Positions 37,784 through 49,890 are shown, counted from the first letter of the stretch. The stretch: DNA of 64,000 nucleotides from Naematelia aurantialba (GCA_021527695.1 JAKFAO010000008.1:62001-126000); one strand, 5' to 3'. Translations and numbers: made by a program. Notes: a model not told the origin generated them from the sequence alone.

Positions 37784-39945
37784 CATACGGCCTTTCGTAA
37801 ACTATTATAATGCTGCACACATCAGCAGTGGCCACCCGACATCCGGCACAGCGGTCCGGCGAAAGCTCATGGTGCGACAGCCGATAACGGCTACACATAA
37901 ACAAAAGGGGCAAGTAGAAGCGGAATACGACCCGGGGAGGTAAGTGAAGAGAGGGGAGAAAGAGAAGCCAAAGCCGAATTGCCAACTCCAACTCACCTCT
38001 CCGAGCCCGTACATCCGCTTGTGGTAGCTTATCCGCACGACCCGATCGCCCTGCGACGCGCTCTGCTCCGCCGTGAGCACGCCGCCAAACGTATCGTCGT
38101 TGCCGCCGTGCGAGACGATGGTCGGTGGCCCGCGCTGGATCACGTGGATAGGAATGTCGAAGTGTCGCGAGAGGGCTTGGATCTGCGGACGTCAGCTGCG
38201 TCAGCTGCGCTCAAGACAATGATACATGGTAGACGCGGAATGGCTGTCACACAGAAGAACAAGGCAAGAGACAAGGTCGCCAGAGCAGTGCGCTGCGTGA
38301 GAGACCGCATGCCAAGACGAGAACGGGACACATGGTAGAAGATAAGGCAGAGGCAGGCAACCCAGTGGCAACTCGTACTCACTTCTGGCTCTCCGCCCCA
38401 TTCCCCCGTCTCCTCGACATTCTTGCAATACTTCTTAAACTCCTTTTCGGTGATGACGCCGTCGTCCGTTGCGCCGGCCGCGTCCTCGCCGTTGATGGAC
38501 GGCAAGAAGGGCATAAAGTCGTCGGGGTGAGTGAGCATGTACTGCGCCGCCACGCGGCGGAGGTACAGCGGATTTGTGGCCTGCCCGTAGCGTGAGCGCG
38601 ACGTGCCACGCGAGGCTAATGCGAGGGGCCACACGGGAGCAGAGCACTGACCTGGTGGGCGGGAACCAAGCCGACATGGTACAGCTGGTCCGCAATGGCG
38701 TTGAACATGCAGTGCCCGTCTGGCGCAACCTGTCCCAAACCCGAACGTCAGCGAGTTGAACAAGTGCTGCATGAGACTGACCTCGTAGACGTCGCGGCCG
38801 AGCACCGCACAAGCGTTCGCGATGATCCGGATCTCGTCTTGGCGCTCTTTCTCCAGCTGGGCTGTCCATGCTGGGTCTGACGGCGGTGCAGACTGCAGAA
38901 GCGCTTCCTTTTTCCGCGCCTGCGCATGTCAGCTTGGCTCGCAGCGCCTAAAGGGGGAGGGCTCGCGGCCAGGAAAACGTGCTGTGTTCAAGATTCCACG
39001 AGAGAATGGATGTTGTGCTCGGGCAGGGAAGTTGTATTGTCCCGGAGGGAAGAAGTTTGAGTAGCAGAATCCACGGACCTGTCTTTCCTCATACTTTTGC
39101 CGGCTCGACTTTTTCTTCCCGCCTCGTCCGCCCGAGCTGCCGTTCAGGCCCATCAAGTCTGCAGCCGTCACGGGAACCGCTCCTGCGGGGGCGTACATGC
39201 CGCCGCCCGCTGCGCCTGAACCTCCCGGCTTGGCGCCATACATGCCACCTGCGACTGCCGTCGATGGTGGCGTCTTTGATGAGGGTGGTGCATTGGCTTG
39301 GGCTTGGGCGTGGGAAGGGATGGGTGACGTCGATGGAGAGAGGGGCTGGGAAGAGAAGCCAAGTCGCGCCACGCCGTCTGTGAGGCGGTGGTGCTGCGAG
39401 CCGCCAGAGTGTTCCCATTCTGTCATCTGCTCAACGACGAGGTCGTCCTCGACCGCCTGGTCGGACATGTAGTTGCCCGGATCGGACGCGATGGACATGA
39501 CGCTCCCCGAGTTGTCCGGCTCGACCGACGACGCTGTCCGCTGCCCGTGCCCAAAGGTGAATCCGCGCCCGAATCCGTTACCCAGTCCGTGTCCGTGTCC
39601 TTGGCTGTGGCTGTGGCTCTGACTTTGGCCTTGGGAGTGGGAGTGGGACTGGCCGCTGCCGCCGCTTAGACTCTTGTCGTGGTTGGTGCGGTAATTCGTG
39701 AAGTGCGGGAGGTGGAACTGGTAATGCGTATGCGAGTGGGGCTTCTTGTCCCTGTCCTTCTCGCCTATGGACGCAGGTAGAGATATGGTCGACTGGTCGG
39801 TCGGCGAGCTAGACTCTGACGACAGGGTAGGAAGCACCGCAGACGAGGGTGAGTCGGTCAACGGCGGTGGACTGGACGGGCTGCTGGCTGGCTTGGAGTC
39901 GGGTGAAAGGAGGTTCTTGAGCGCGCGGCGTTTCGAGCCCGGCAT
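37784..39945 (-). CDS. OTU-domain deubiquitinase (OTUD6/Otu2-like)
   Basis: The ATG at 39945 opens a long Ser/Pro/Gly/His-rich N-terminus with a Gly-His-Ser repeat stretch (39640-39560). A basic linker follows (GGKKKSSRQKYEERQ), then a helical segment (QDEIRIIANACAVLGRDVYE). The OTU core begins with VAPDGHCMFNAIADQL (38730-38680), carrying the catalytic Asp and Cys, and continues with RRVAAQYMLTHPDDFMPFL. It then has YCKNVEETGEWGGEPE, HVIQRGPPTIV and RISYHKRMYGLGE (38040-38000). Read-through after GLGE ends quickly without the catalytic His. A ~190-nt intron instead joins to HYNSLRKAV (37813-37784), which restores the family's EHYNS ending. Otu2/OTUD6 enzymes act on ribosomes and translation-linked ubiquitin. 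Confidence 0.88.
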
Positions 39946-40495
39946 CCTGTTTGTGGCCCCTCAGACACACAGACTCCGGACACTGATGCACCTCGAATCC
40001 TCTGGAAACTCTGGAAAGACTCAGCAAGGGCTCGTGGGTATTTGGTCAAACAGCGAGCCTGGATCCAGGAAAGTTGAAGAACGAGTGCGGGCTGTCCGAC
40101 AATGTCGAATCGTCACAGCCGACTATTGAGATCTGGCCCCGGTCTCTGGAACCCAGCAGAGAGTGTGAGATGTATCACTGTGATGGAAAGATTGGCTACA
40201 GATAGTCTGACTGCGCAGACGGTACAGTAGTATGGTAAATGCCTCTGTATCAAGAATCTACAGCACCTGTATGTCATTGTCCAAAACTCCCCACTAGCTC
40301 GGAAAAACGATCAACGCCACGTGGTAAGCGGAGCAGGCACAAAACCGTCTCCGAGACGGACCGAGCGGATAGCTGCTCTGTGCTCAAACTCGTCGCATTC
40401 GCATATAGTAGACAACCCTCATGCTCCATCCTGGTCCTGGAAGAACATCCTCGTCACCACCCTCGTCGTCTTTTTCATGCACTCTCACCCCCATC
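39946..40495. other. Intergenic
   Basis: 550 bp between the OTU gene start and the VAP gene end, both on the minus strand. No gene, repeat or clear promoter element is seen. Confidence 0.5.
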
Positions 40496-42266
40496 TCAGA
40501 AAAACAGATACGTCAACGCAAAGACCGCCAGCACCAGCGCCGCCACCACAGGAGGTGCAATGCCCTCGGGCCGAGTCACGACCTCCTTGGCTTTCTCCAC
40601 TGCGACTTCGGCGCCGCTCGTCCCAGCCGCACCGCCACCGCGCTTGCGCAGGCCCGTGACCGACGGCCCTTGGGCTTCGGCGAGCTGGGCGCGCAAACGC
40701 TCAATCTCGGCAAGAGCAGCCGCGAGCTTGTCCGAATCGCTCGTTGTGGCGTCGAGACCGCGTTCGAGGGCTGCACCGGTGGGATTGACATGCTCAATGT
40801 CGGCAGCACTCAGAGCGGGGAGAGCTGGTTCGTTGGTGCCCGATGGCGCTTCTCGCGCAGTCACAGGTGCTGCCAAAGTCGATGGCGACGCAACGCCCGG
40901 AGCGACAGCGGTCGGTGTTGAGGGCTTGTCGCCATTCGTAGCACCAATGGGGGACGAGTGCGCCGCAGCAAACACCTGCTGTAACATCGAGTCAGCATGT
41001 CCATACCAAAAAAAGAAGATGTCGCGCCCGGGGCAATGTTTATGCACAAATGCAATTGCGGAAGAGAAGCAGAGAGACAATTACGCGAGGCGTTTTGGGT
41101 GCTTCAACTTCAAAGTAGGTATAACCAGCATTGCGGAAGAGGGTTGGGTCAAACACCTTGTCTGGCTGTGTAGTCCAGCGCGTCAAGCCGTCACCTGCGC
41201 TGTGGGGCTGTTGCGAAGTTGAGCGGACAGGTATCAGACAGGAAGAAAACGAAGACGACATAGAATGAGCAGCCCCTTGCCCAAAGACCAGACGTCGGGA
41301 ACCCAACAATTACTCACCGACTCTTCAATCCGGCTGGGCTCTTCCTCCTCTGGAATCCCATTTGCGCTCGTCGATCCGTCCTCAGCAGCGAGGTACGCAC
41401 ACTTGATCTTTTGTTCCTGGATCGCGGATTTGTTCGTCCTTTCAGTTTCCGCCCACTGCGAGATTAGCATTCAGACGTTCCAGTTCCCGAATGCCGTCTG
41501 ACGGTAGGGCCAGGCAGACCCGGTAATGACTGGTGAGGACACTCACCATCTCCGCAAGGGTTCTCATCTCTTCGTCGGGTGAGATGAAAGCCGACTGGAC
41601 GAGGAACTTGTCCTTGCATTTAGCGTGGGGAGGAGGATCGGCGGGAAGCGGTTGCAGCAGGACTAGCCAGTGAGCTCATGATCCACCGGCGCTGAATCTA
41701 GAACTGTATCACTCACCTTGGACCTCGACGCTCTCCCCGCTCTCCACTCGACCGGAGTTGGGCCGCACGCAGTACTGCTTCGGTGCGGTGGTTTTGACTT
41801 TGAACGCGACGGGCGTGGAATGGGGGTTGTGAATCAGCAGCGAGCGCTTGACGAGTTGCGTAAGCGGGCCTGCGGGGTTAGCCATGCACCCTATGCACAC
41901 CCGTCGATCCGAAGGAGACGCAAGCACGCTTGTCGATGCGGGGCATCGTGCTGTAGCGTGTGGACGAGTGTCGTATCGCTGAAAGGAGAAGGAAAGAAAG
42001 ACGACAGCAACCAAACAGAAGCAGCTTGCTGCTTCCTCGCCGTCGCCTTCGCCCTCCGCCTGGCCCTTTCTCCTTCTTCACAGGCAGTCACCGGCGCTGA
42101 CAGGCGACCACGGCCGTAAGAAATCATCCTCAAATCCTCCGTCCCTTGGGTGCAGGGTGCAGGACCCACAGACTTGCCCGCAGACTCGGCAGATGACTGA
42201 TAAGCCGCAGTAAGAAGACTCACGAGGGAATCCCAGCTGGTGCGCCGGACTAAGCTCGACGGACAT
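40496..42266 (-). CDS. SCS2: VAP/Scs2 vesicle-associated membrane protein-associated protein
   Basis: The ATG at 42266 starts MSVELSPAHQLGFP, the usual VAP opening. The MSP domain continues RPLTQLVKRSLLIHNPHS and VAFKVKTTAPKQYCVRPNSG (41880-41750), the FFAT-binding signature, then KCKDKFLVQSAFI (~41600). An acidic/Ser linker follows, then a coiled coil (SDKLAAALAEIERLRAQLAE, ~40730-40670). The C-terminal anchor is APPVVAALVLAVFALTYLFF, ending at 40496. VAPs sit in the ER membrane and tether FFAT-motif lipid-transfer proteins at contact sites. A gene for a GLTP-domain lipid carrier is in the same window, but the two are not adjacent. Confidence 0.95.
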
Positions 42267-42831
42267 GATGCACGCAGCGTGTCTTGGCCTTTGCGTTTAC
42301 GCTGTGCCCCGATCGTAACGGCGCCGAAGGAGTAGGGAGTAGGACTCGAGACGACAAAACGTGTTCGTGTCCGAATGATCCGGTTGGTCGAGCAAACAAA
42401 GCGTGAACAGAGATTGCGCGAGTTGAGTGATCGACGGAAAACGCCGTGTCGAGACTGGCTAGCTCGAGGCCACGTACTCGGAGGTAGCGCCGGTTCGAGG
42501 TCGAGATGAAAGAGCGCGATGGGCAAGTCGTCAGAGCGAGAGCGTCGTCAAACCTGTATCAACGATGGAATTCGCTGCTCGTTCATCACTCATGACGCCG
42601 TGCATGACAATCAGGACGGGGCGTGGTGCGATGCCTCGCGCCATAACGCCGCGGCATTATCTACCGCGCCTGTCTTTGCGAGGCAGCAGCAACATCGACC
42701 ACTCTGTTTATCAACTGTCATACAGATGCAAGAACAGCTGCAAGTAGTGGGGTCAACCCAAGTCGACACGCTCAACCTCCCTCGGCCCTCAGCCCTCAGC
42801 GTCTCCCAAGCTCTACTCTACGACACAGCCC
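42267..42831. other. Intergenic
   Basis: 565 bp between the VAP start and the photolyase stop on the same strand. No gene or repeat is seen. Confidence 0.5.
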
Positions 42832-45622
42832 TCAAGCCTCTCCCTGGATCGTTTCCTTCTTCTTCTTTCCGCCTTTGACAATCTCTCCCTTCCCAGCACG
42901 ATCGTCCGCCTCCTCCTCCGCCTCCTCCACCGGCTCTTTGTCCACCTTTTTGCGTTTGAAGAATCCCTCTATACTCGCATCTCCACTCCGCTTCCGTCTC
43001 CGCTCTCCTTCTTCCCTCTTACGTTCCTTGTCGCTCATCTCCTTGATCTGCGCCACCCCAGTCGCTTCATGCTTTGTGCGCAACATGTCCGCTGCCGTGT
43101 CATCAAGTACCTCTGGCGCATCGCCATGCAAGTTGAGGGCGTAGGCGTTTTTGAGCCGAGCGATGCACCGGTCTTTCTCGGTGCGCTCGTCGAGCATTGG
43201 AGAGGGATAGTCAGTGCCGATCATGCAGTTGGCTTGGCGTTGTACGGCTTCGGGTGCGAGATGAGGCGCGTATATGTACTGCGTGAGGGTGAGCGCGGTG
43301 TCATCCGGTTCATGTCCCATTGCCCGCGACGACCGAGCGTGTAGCACTCCCGCCACCCTCACGTCCCAGCATGACAGAGGCGTACCTTGTCGGGGAAATT
43401 CTTTAACTCGGGACCTGTTTGTAAGCTTCAATCCACTACAGGCATTGACGGTACTCACAGTACTTCCTGACCAGCTGACCGGTCTTATCTGTCTTTTGTG
43501 GCCACGACACGAGTCCATACACTCGATCTATGCCAATCAGCCAGGTGCACGAACAGGGCCGTCCGGCCGAGCATGCTTTGCTAATGCCGCAAAATGTGAG
43601 GCCATGAGAATCGACTGACAATACTGCGCGAAGAACGCCGAGCAAGAGAGCCACATCCAGTTTCCAGGCTACGAGGTGAGCTGTGGTCCTAACTTCAAAG
43701 CGGAAACGCTCGTTCTCACATTGGACGCGGGATCCCAATCGATCAGCCACTCTGCAGGCATGAGCGACAGTCTAGGCACACGGCAAGCTGGGACGAACCG
43801 TCGAAGACCTCCATGCCGCGCTCCCAAGAGATGTAGCACTGTCCTCGAGTGATGAAACACGCCACGCTGTGCCGGGCCAGATGGTGTATCCAGCCTTCGT
43901 GCTTGAGCTGGCGCATGCACGCATCGATCCACCTATTGCAAAGAGGCGCAGCACGCAAGGAGGGCCAAACGATGGGTATGTGACAAGGCAAAGGCACAGG
44001 ATTCGTCAGCTGTACTGGGGAGAAAGCGAGGATGACAAGTACGCACGGGAACCCCGTCCGACCCTCCTTCCAGGCTTGGAATCGCTGTTCATCGACCTCG
44101 TCTCCCCTTGGACGAGGAAGGATCTCACGCCCAGATGCGTCGTATTGATTCTGCAGACCCCAATCAACATACCTGTCTGGTCAGTGCGGGACTGGAAGGA
44201 TTCTACAACGGGAGGTGAAGCGCACTTGCAGACGGCATTTCCTCTTATCCGCTCAAAATGTGGAGTCACTGCTTCGGCGCAAGCATACATATCTCGGAAT
44301 TGCAGCTGTCGATGCGTCAGCGAAGCGGAAAACGTGTCGCAACGAAGCGTAAGCGCAGGCCAGCGCCGTTATACTGACCTGGCCAAACATGTTTTCTGGC
44401 TCCTTGGTGATCCCTCCACCCTTGTATCCAGCAATGGCCTGCTTGCATCCCCACCACACCTCGCGGACGCCGATGCATCCAAACTTGAGGTACGGGCTCA
44501 ACAGCGTCGTGCTGGGCTCGAGGGTGGTGGGTGCTGTGCTGGGCTTGGAGAAGGTGGCCACCTTGTGTGGATCGCCAAGAAAGTTTGAGAGGCATTCGTG
44601 GGCTCTGAGAGTGCCGCCGCGGATGGAGGTTGTGCTTTCCGGGAAACCCATCTCGGACATGGTAGGTACGGCAAAATCGCGGTTTGGACCGAGGATGTTG
44701 TCTGTCGTCTGTCCTGAGCGCTGCGCCACAAGACACGAGGAAGGGAACGAGGGATGGAGGGAGGGAGCAAGGGAAGAAGGGAGACTTGCCGTAACAGGTG
44801 TCCGTGCCGGTACGGAGATGCGCATTCATATCCACTGTGTTCCAGGAGAACTTGGCGTCGGGCTGTGGCAGCGTGGTGTCCCCTGGGTCTGGAAGGCTCG
44901 TTGGCGTTGGGGAAGGTTTGGGCACCGCGCCCATCTTTGATGTGACCTGCACTGGAGATCAGTCCCCGGCTCCGTTTGGAGCCGCTCTTGACTGCTTGGG
45001 GTGTGTGTTGAGCCACTGAGGCGAGAGGGAGCCGGGGATCAGGATGCACGAGCCAAAGCCACCCGAGCCAAAGCCAATCCAGAGTGGAGAACCAGCAGCT
45101 ACTAGGAGTCCGAGCCACGGCCAACCACCTACTCACTGCTTGCCACGAATGCAGTGTCATTGTTGGCTTGTTGCCGTTCGCCCTCCCGACCTCGGCCGGA
45201 TCAAACAAATGCCTGCCATGAACAGCGACGACGTGCACGCCGTGCTCCGCTGCGAGGCGGGCGACCTCCGCGTCCCGCGGTCTGGCATAGGCGTTGCTGT
45301 CCTTCTCCCAGACGACATGCGTGATGCCCCACGCGCTCCACATGAGGGGCAGCACGGCGCTCGGCGCGCCGCGCACGACCAGCAGCTGTTGGGCCGGGTT
45401 GAGCGCGGCGAGCAGGGCGGAGAGGGCGGACATGGACTCGAGGAGGAAGGACCAGCGGTTGAGGCCGACGCGGTGGCCGTAGATGTATCTCGGGTCCCAG
45501 CACCACACGGGGAAGAACGCCTCGATGCACGGAAGCGATAGCGCGGCAGCCAGCGCCGGCGAGTCGCTCAGCCGCAAGTCCGTGCGGAACCAGTACAGTA
45601 CTCGTGTCCCAGGCTTCGGCAT
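42832..45622 (-). CDS. (6-4) photolyase / animal-type cryptochrome-like flavoprotein
   Basis: The ATG at 45622 begins [20 protein letters not shown], the photolyase alpha/beta (antenna) domain. Later exons give [20 protein letters not shown] (~44515-44455), [11 protein letters not shown] (~44300), [20 protein letters not shown] and [20 protein letters not shown] (43960-43840). [20 protein letters not shown] (43820-43720) and [15 protein letters not shown] (~43660) follow, then [20 protein letters not shown] (43280-43215). These are FAD-domain blocks of the 6-4 photolyase/animal cryptochrome clade; the conserved IHHLARH His and the WMWLS Trp are present. The tail is basic, with RRRKR and FFKRKK clusters likely to act as nuclear-localisation signals. 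Repair enzyme versus photoreceptor cannot be decided here. A 20-bp tandem repeat lies just upstream of the start. Confidence 0.9.
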
Positions 45623-45660
45623 CGCGGCTCTCAAGTCCCACCAAACCAGACCTCTAACGC

Positions 45661-45740
45661 GGTTGAGCACACAAAGTAGCAGCTGGGTACACAAAGGAGC
45701 GGTTGGGCACACAAAGTAGCAGTTGGGCACACAGAGTAGC
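45661..45740. repeat. 20-bp tandem repeat, 4 copies, in the photolyase promoter
   Basis: Four aligned 20-mers of form GGTTGGGCACACAAAGTAGC, with 1-3 substitutions each, 39 to 118 bp upstream of the photolyase ATG. Confidence 0.92.
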
Positions 45741-46072
45741 GCAACGACAAACACTGCTCAGCCCGTCAACAAGTCGTCGCTGTAGCCGCCGATCAGATCG
45801 ACGATCGGCAGGCACGTGTCGGTGACAGCCGCTGCGGAGCTCCAGCTCCGGTCCAGTTCGAGCCCCAGCTCCAGCGCCAGGCGTAGTCATGCAGCGTACT
45901 CTAGGCAACAAACAACGTGATGGAAATACCTGACATCGGTGGGAACAGCAAGTAGCACAATGTATATCTTCAAGCGCGCAATCACGAGGACAGCGGGCCA
46001 TGTCCCAGGCAAACATTGTCCAGCGCCCCTCTCATTGCTGAACCCGCGAACCCCCTCCCCCTCCCCTTCCCA

Positions 46073-46094
46073 CCCCCCCCCCCCCCGCCCCCCC
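46073..46094. repeat. Poly-C tract
   Basis: Fourteen C, one G, then seven C, lying 7 bp past the stop codon of the Nta1-like amidase. The exact length is prone to sequencing error. Confidence 0.8.
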
Positions 46095-46100
46095 GCAGTG

Positions 46101-47799
46101 TCACGTAACGGTGGCCAGCATGACCCTCTCCTCGGACATGGTGCACACCTCGACCAGCTCGATCTTGGACGGCTCCGACGAGAGGGTCATCACGCAGCTT
46201 GTGCCGACAAATTTGGTACCTATCTCATCATCAGCAGCGTCCTCGACCTACCTCACAATCCCGCAAGCCACAGGAGGCCTTGCAACTCGATATAATGCGC
46301 CCACTGACTCACCCTCCTCTGTGCCTACGCGGTTGCAAGCGACAAACACCACATCTTTCCCCCCTGTCGACGCAGGCGTCCCAGGCGCGTTGTAGCCCGG
46401 TACCGGATCGTGCAGGGGTGTGAGTCGTGCTGCCCAGTAATTCAAATTATGCTCAGACGGCGATTCGGGGTCAAGAACGGGGACCACGTTGGGCGGTTCG
46501 GCTGGAGGGTCTAGCCAGTTCATCCTGCGCGCTGTTAGCACCATGAAGAGGCGTGGGAGGGACCAGCAGGAAGGTGATGGCGGACGGCGAGTGGCAGATC
46601 GGAGTGAAGATGGAGTGTGGATGCGAGGAGATGGGTGTAGAATGGTGAGAGGCGCAAGCGTCGGCACTGACGGGACGACAAGTACATCTACACTATTTTC
46701 CCTACAGTACTCTGCCAGCTCAAACGCGTCCCATGGGGCTACGCCGTCAGCTTAGGCAATCCTCGGACTTGACCAACCGCAATCGCCACCAGGGGATGAA
46801 AGGACGGCAAATGAGCATGACTCACCGATAAAGTCTTTAGGGTTCATGTCCATGCAGATGGCAATCGCCACGCGGCCCAGCGGAGCGGGCAGGTCAAAGT
46901 GGGTGAACCCATCGCCTGTTCATCATGAGCATTCGCGAGAGCGGGCCTACACCTGTCTAGGATAGGAGTCGGGCTGGCCAGAATCCAAGGCGAGGTTGAG
47001 TTTGGGCTCAAGGCAGAGGGTGACGCTGGGTCTGAGCTGAGGCCGAGAGAGCCGTGCCACGACGCACCTTCCTTGGCCCAGTTCTTGTCCGTCTCGAAGC
47101 GAAACGACTTTCGGTAGTTCCCCACGACCTCTCCCGACGGAGCGACCAGCACTGCACTGTTCCATCCCACACCCTCGCCTTCCTCCTCTACGTCGCTCTC
47201 TGCCTCTGCGTCTCCGCCCTTCAACGGCTTGCCGCTGCCTGATATCGCGGTCGGCTGGGCGGGGTCAGACGCGGGGGAAGACAGTGCCTCGGGATATCCA
47301 GCGACGACGTGGCATCCGATTCTTCGGGCTAGGGCGCGCGCTAACAGCGAGGTCGGGCCGATCCGTTGGGGCTCGAGGTAGGGCAGGATAGACGCGGGGG
47401 TCTGGAACATGTAGCCTGACAGTGCCATTTCAGGGAGCACCAGCAGATCGACGGATCCGGTCTGGATACTGCTCGACTCAGCGCTCCGTCATGCCTCCTG
47501 ACTTCAATATCCAGCACGCTCCATGGTGGATGTTTTGTTTCCAGAGCTTGAAACGGAGGCAGATCCCCTGCGAGGGACGCAGACCCGAAGCCCAACACAT
47601 CACTCACCCCGCAGTCATCTCCTCCACCCGCCGAGCATTCTCCTCCACCCGCCCGAGCTGTGAAGCCCGTCAGCTCGCTGGTCCCGAGCAGGTCGTCGAA
47701 GCGGGATCTCACCTTGACATCATACTGCACGCACGCTATACGAAGCGGATCGCGGCGGTACGCCGGGGCAGGCGAGTCTGGACGCGAAGGCAGGCTCAT
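46101..47799 (-). CDS. NTA1: Protein N-terminal amidase (Nta1-like, C-N hydrolase superfamily)
   Basis: The ATG at 47799 leads to DPLRIACVQYDVK, the first strand of the nitrilase fold. Catalytic Glu is in LLVLPEMALSGYMF (~47440). Catalytic Lys is in VVGNYRKSFRFETDKNW (~47110-47070), a signature of the N-terminal amidase branch. Catalytic Cys is in VAIAICMDMNPKDF (~46870-46835). The remaining exons read YCRENSVDVLVVPMNWLDP, GGKDVVFVACNRVGTEEGT and ERVMLATVT with the stop at 46101. Nta1 deamidates N-terminal Asn/Gln and feeds the Arg/N-degron pathway. The insert between 47280 and 47140 (Ser/Pro then Glu-rich) is a lineage-specific loop. Confidence 0.88.
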
Positions 47800-48101
47800 C
47801 CGCGTTCGAGAGATTCGCGGTAGTGAGGTCCGCGGCGGTGGGGCCTTTGCACCGACCAGGCGGCGAATCAGCGGGAGTATGGTGGTTGCGCGTAAGCTAG
47901 CGCTGGGAGCTCAGAGTGCTGGCTGGCTGGCTGGCTACTGAACAATTGGTGTAGAGACACTCGGAGCATCCGCAGGAATCTTCGGTGACTCCGTCTACTC
48001 ATCGCCTTCCACGTGGCCGATGATCACTGCGCGTTGGAAAGGAAAAGTACTGGCATTGCTGGCACCTCGAACGTTTGGTTTGACTATAAAAGGCGGCGGG
48101 C
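47800..48101. promoter_or_regulatory. Divergent promoter interval, NTA1 / NUS1
   Basis: 302 bp between divergent starts. It contains a short (CTGG)n run near 47922-47935 and GACTATAAAAGG at 48082-48092, a good TATA box ~15 bases before the NUS1 ATG, probably marking a short leader or a downstream start. Confidence 0.5.
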
Positions 48102-49890
48102 ATGCCTCGGCATCCGTCTACCACACTGGACTACACTGGCCCGCGGCTGTGGCTGTGTCTGCGTGACCTCGCAGCCACACCCCTTCTCTTGCTGCTCCAT
48201 CTCCTCTTCACCCTCCTTTCACTGGTACTGCGGACGTACCAGCTGCTCGTGTCGACGCATACGTCTGGAGGCTGCCAGCCGACCCGACCGCTGCGGCATC
48301 TTGCTCTCGTGCTGCGGCCGTCTCCACGCTTGGACCCATCCCGCAAGCAGGACTTCGTACACAGGCGAGAGAGCGTGGCGGCCGTGGAGAGCGTCAAGCG
48401 AGTCGTGAGGTGGGCGAGCGAGGCTGGCGTAGACGAGGTCTCGGTGTTTGATGGAAAGGGTACGTCGTGGCCATTTGCACCATCACGGCGCTTGTAGGGC
48501 GCGGCGCCAGAATCGGGACAAGCTGACCAGTCAGGACTGCTAGAAGAGCGGCAGGAGGAACTGGCGAGGGAGTTGCTGCGGCTCCCGCCCTCTCCGCCCA
48601 GCTCGAGGCCACCCACGCCAGCCAGGCGCCGGTCTCAGGTGCGTGCCATTTCCAGCAATACGCCGCAGTCACAAGTTGACGGTTCGCGCAAAAGTCGGCA
48701 TTCCCTCGTGCGAAATCTGGGCCCGAGTCCCAATCCGTACAAACCATCCTCATCCCCCCACATCACTGTACGTGTCATTCGACTCGTGGACCGCATTGCG
48801 GGGGTATGGATCGTATTGCAGGGGTAGGGCTGATCAGCTGGGAAACAGCACAAGGGAACGACTCGAAGCCCCTCAAACTCCATCTTCTCTCGTCGGCGAC
48901 ACGGGATGTCGTCGCGCACGTCGCTGCGGGCTATGTCAAGGCGGGGATAGCCTTGGCAGAGATCCAACAGGACAGGCTTGACAGGGATATAAGAGGTACG
49001 GTTGAGCTAGTTTTCTGAGAGCCAAGTCATCCAGTCCTCCAGTCTTCCAGCCACCGGTGCCCAGTCCTCCAGTCCTCCAGTCATTTATTCACAAGGCTGC
49101 AAGAGTCCTCGTGCTTTCAGCGTCCAACCATCTCTGGTGCTGACGTCTGGATAGACGCATTACACATGTCCACCGACCCAGACATCCTCATCATCCATCC
49201 TCTCTCGCCGCCGTCGTTGCTCACTTCGCTCGTCCCTCGGCCGGCCCCCCAGTTGTCCGGGTACCCGTTCTGGTGTCTCCGCATCACCGAGATCTAGTGA
49301 GTTCAGTTTGGCTTTTCGCCACTGTCCCCTGCTGCCCCACACGCCTCGTCTCGTCTGCCTCGAACGTATATCGTCTATGTTCTATTATCTTCTCTATGCT
49401 CTGCTTCATCACCATGGACGATCCAATCTTCAATGTCAACGCAGGGCGGACAAAACCGACAAATGAACGAGCCGTCTAACCCCCGTCCTGCCATACGTAG
49501 CACCACGCGCTGACAAACAGCCAACACCCCACTCCGCTCCCGAGACTCGTCCCTCGCCCTCTCCTGTCGCTGCTGGCGCACGCACGTACCTCGAACCTCT
49601 CGCTTGTGCGCAAGCTGGCTCGCAGTCTCCCATCAAGCACCGACGCCGACCATGACAATGACAATGACAACGACAACGACAACGACAATAACGACGGGAG
49701 TGAGAGCTTCGTCGGCGACAATAACGACGGGAGTGAGAGCTTGGGCGGTGGAGGAACGGGCAGAGTGCTTGCGAAAGTGCAGGTAGGGAGGGCGAGGACA
49801 GGCCGGCCCGTCAGTGGAGCCATAGGGCGTGAAGTCTGGCAGGGCGCTATGAGGGCTTGGCAAGGCGTCGAACAGAGGTTGGGCAAGTAG
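48102..49890 (+). CDS. NUS1: Dehydrodolichyl diphosphate synthase subunit Nus1/NgBR
   Basis: The ATG at 48102 opens a protein with an N-terminal hydrophobic segment (PLLLLLHLLFTLLSLVL) followed by VVRWASEAGVDEVSVFDGKG, the NgBR first strand. Exon 2 gives LLEERQEELARELL. Exon 3 has LHLLSSATRDVVAHVAAGYV. Another exon reads DPDILIIHPLSPPSLL and ends YPFWCLRITEI. The frame would stop at 49297, but an intron (from 49296, GTGAGT..AACAG) joins in phase to a last exon ending AMRAWQGVEQRLGK at 49890. That ending matches the conserved C-terminal R-x-G motif of Nus1. Nus1 and a cis-prenyltransferase partner make the long-chain polyprenol for dolichol at the ER. A (GACAAC)n stretch (49651-49690) encodes an Asn/Asp linker in the last exon. 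Confidence 0.85.

Larger units (their letters stand above)
45623..46100. promoter_or_regulatory. Photolyase upstream region
   Basis: 478 bp between the photolyase ATG and the upstream amidase stop, both minus strand. It contains a 4-copy 20-bp repeat and a poly-C tract. No TATA box is evident. Confidence 0.45.

Noticed and set aside
37867..37999. OTU protein ending shortly after GLGE at 37867
   Set aside because: This version lacks the catalytic His and the EHYNS block; the longer intron restores both.
46073..46094. Poly-C run as a functional element
   Set aside because: Homopolymer runs are prone to sequencing and assembly error and nothing nearby indicates a role; listed only as a repeat.
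49290..49300. Stop codon ending Nus1 at 49297
   Set aside because: The stop overlaps a GTGAGT donor; splicing to 49519 continues in phase and reaches the conserved R-x-G C-terminus at 49890.
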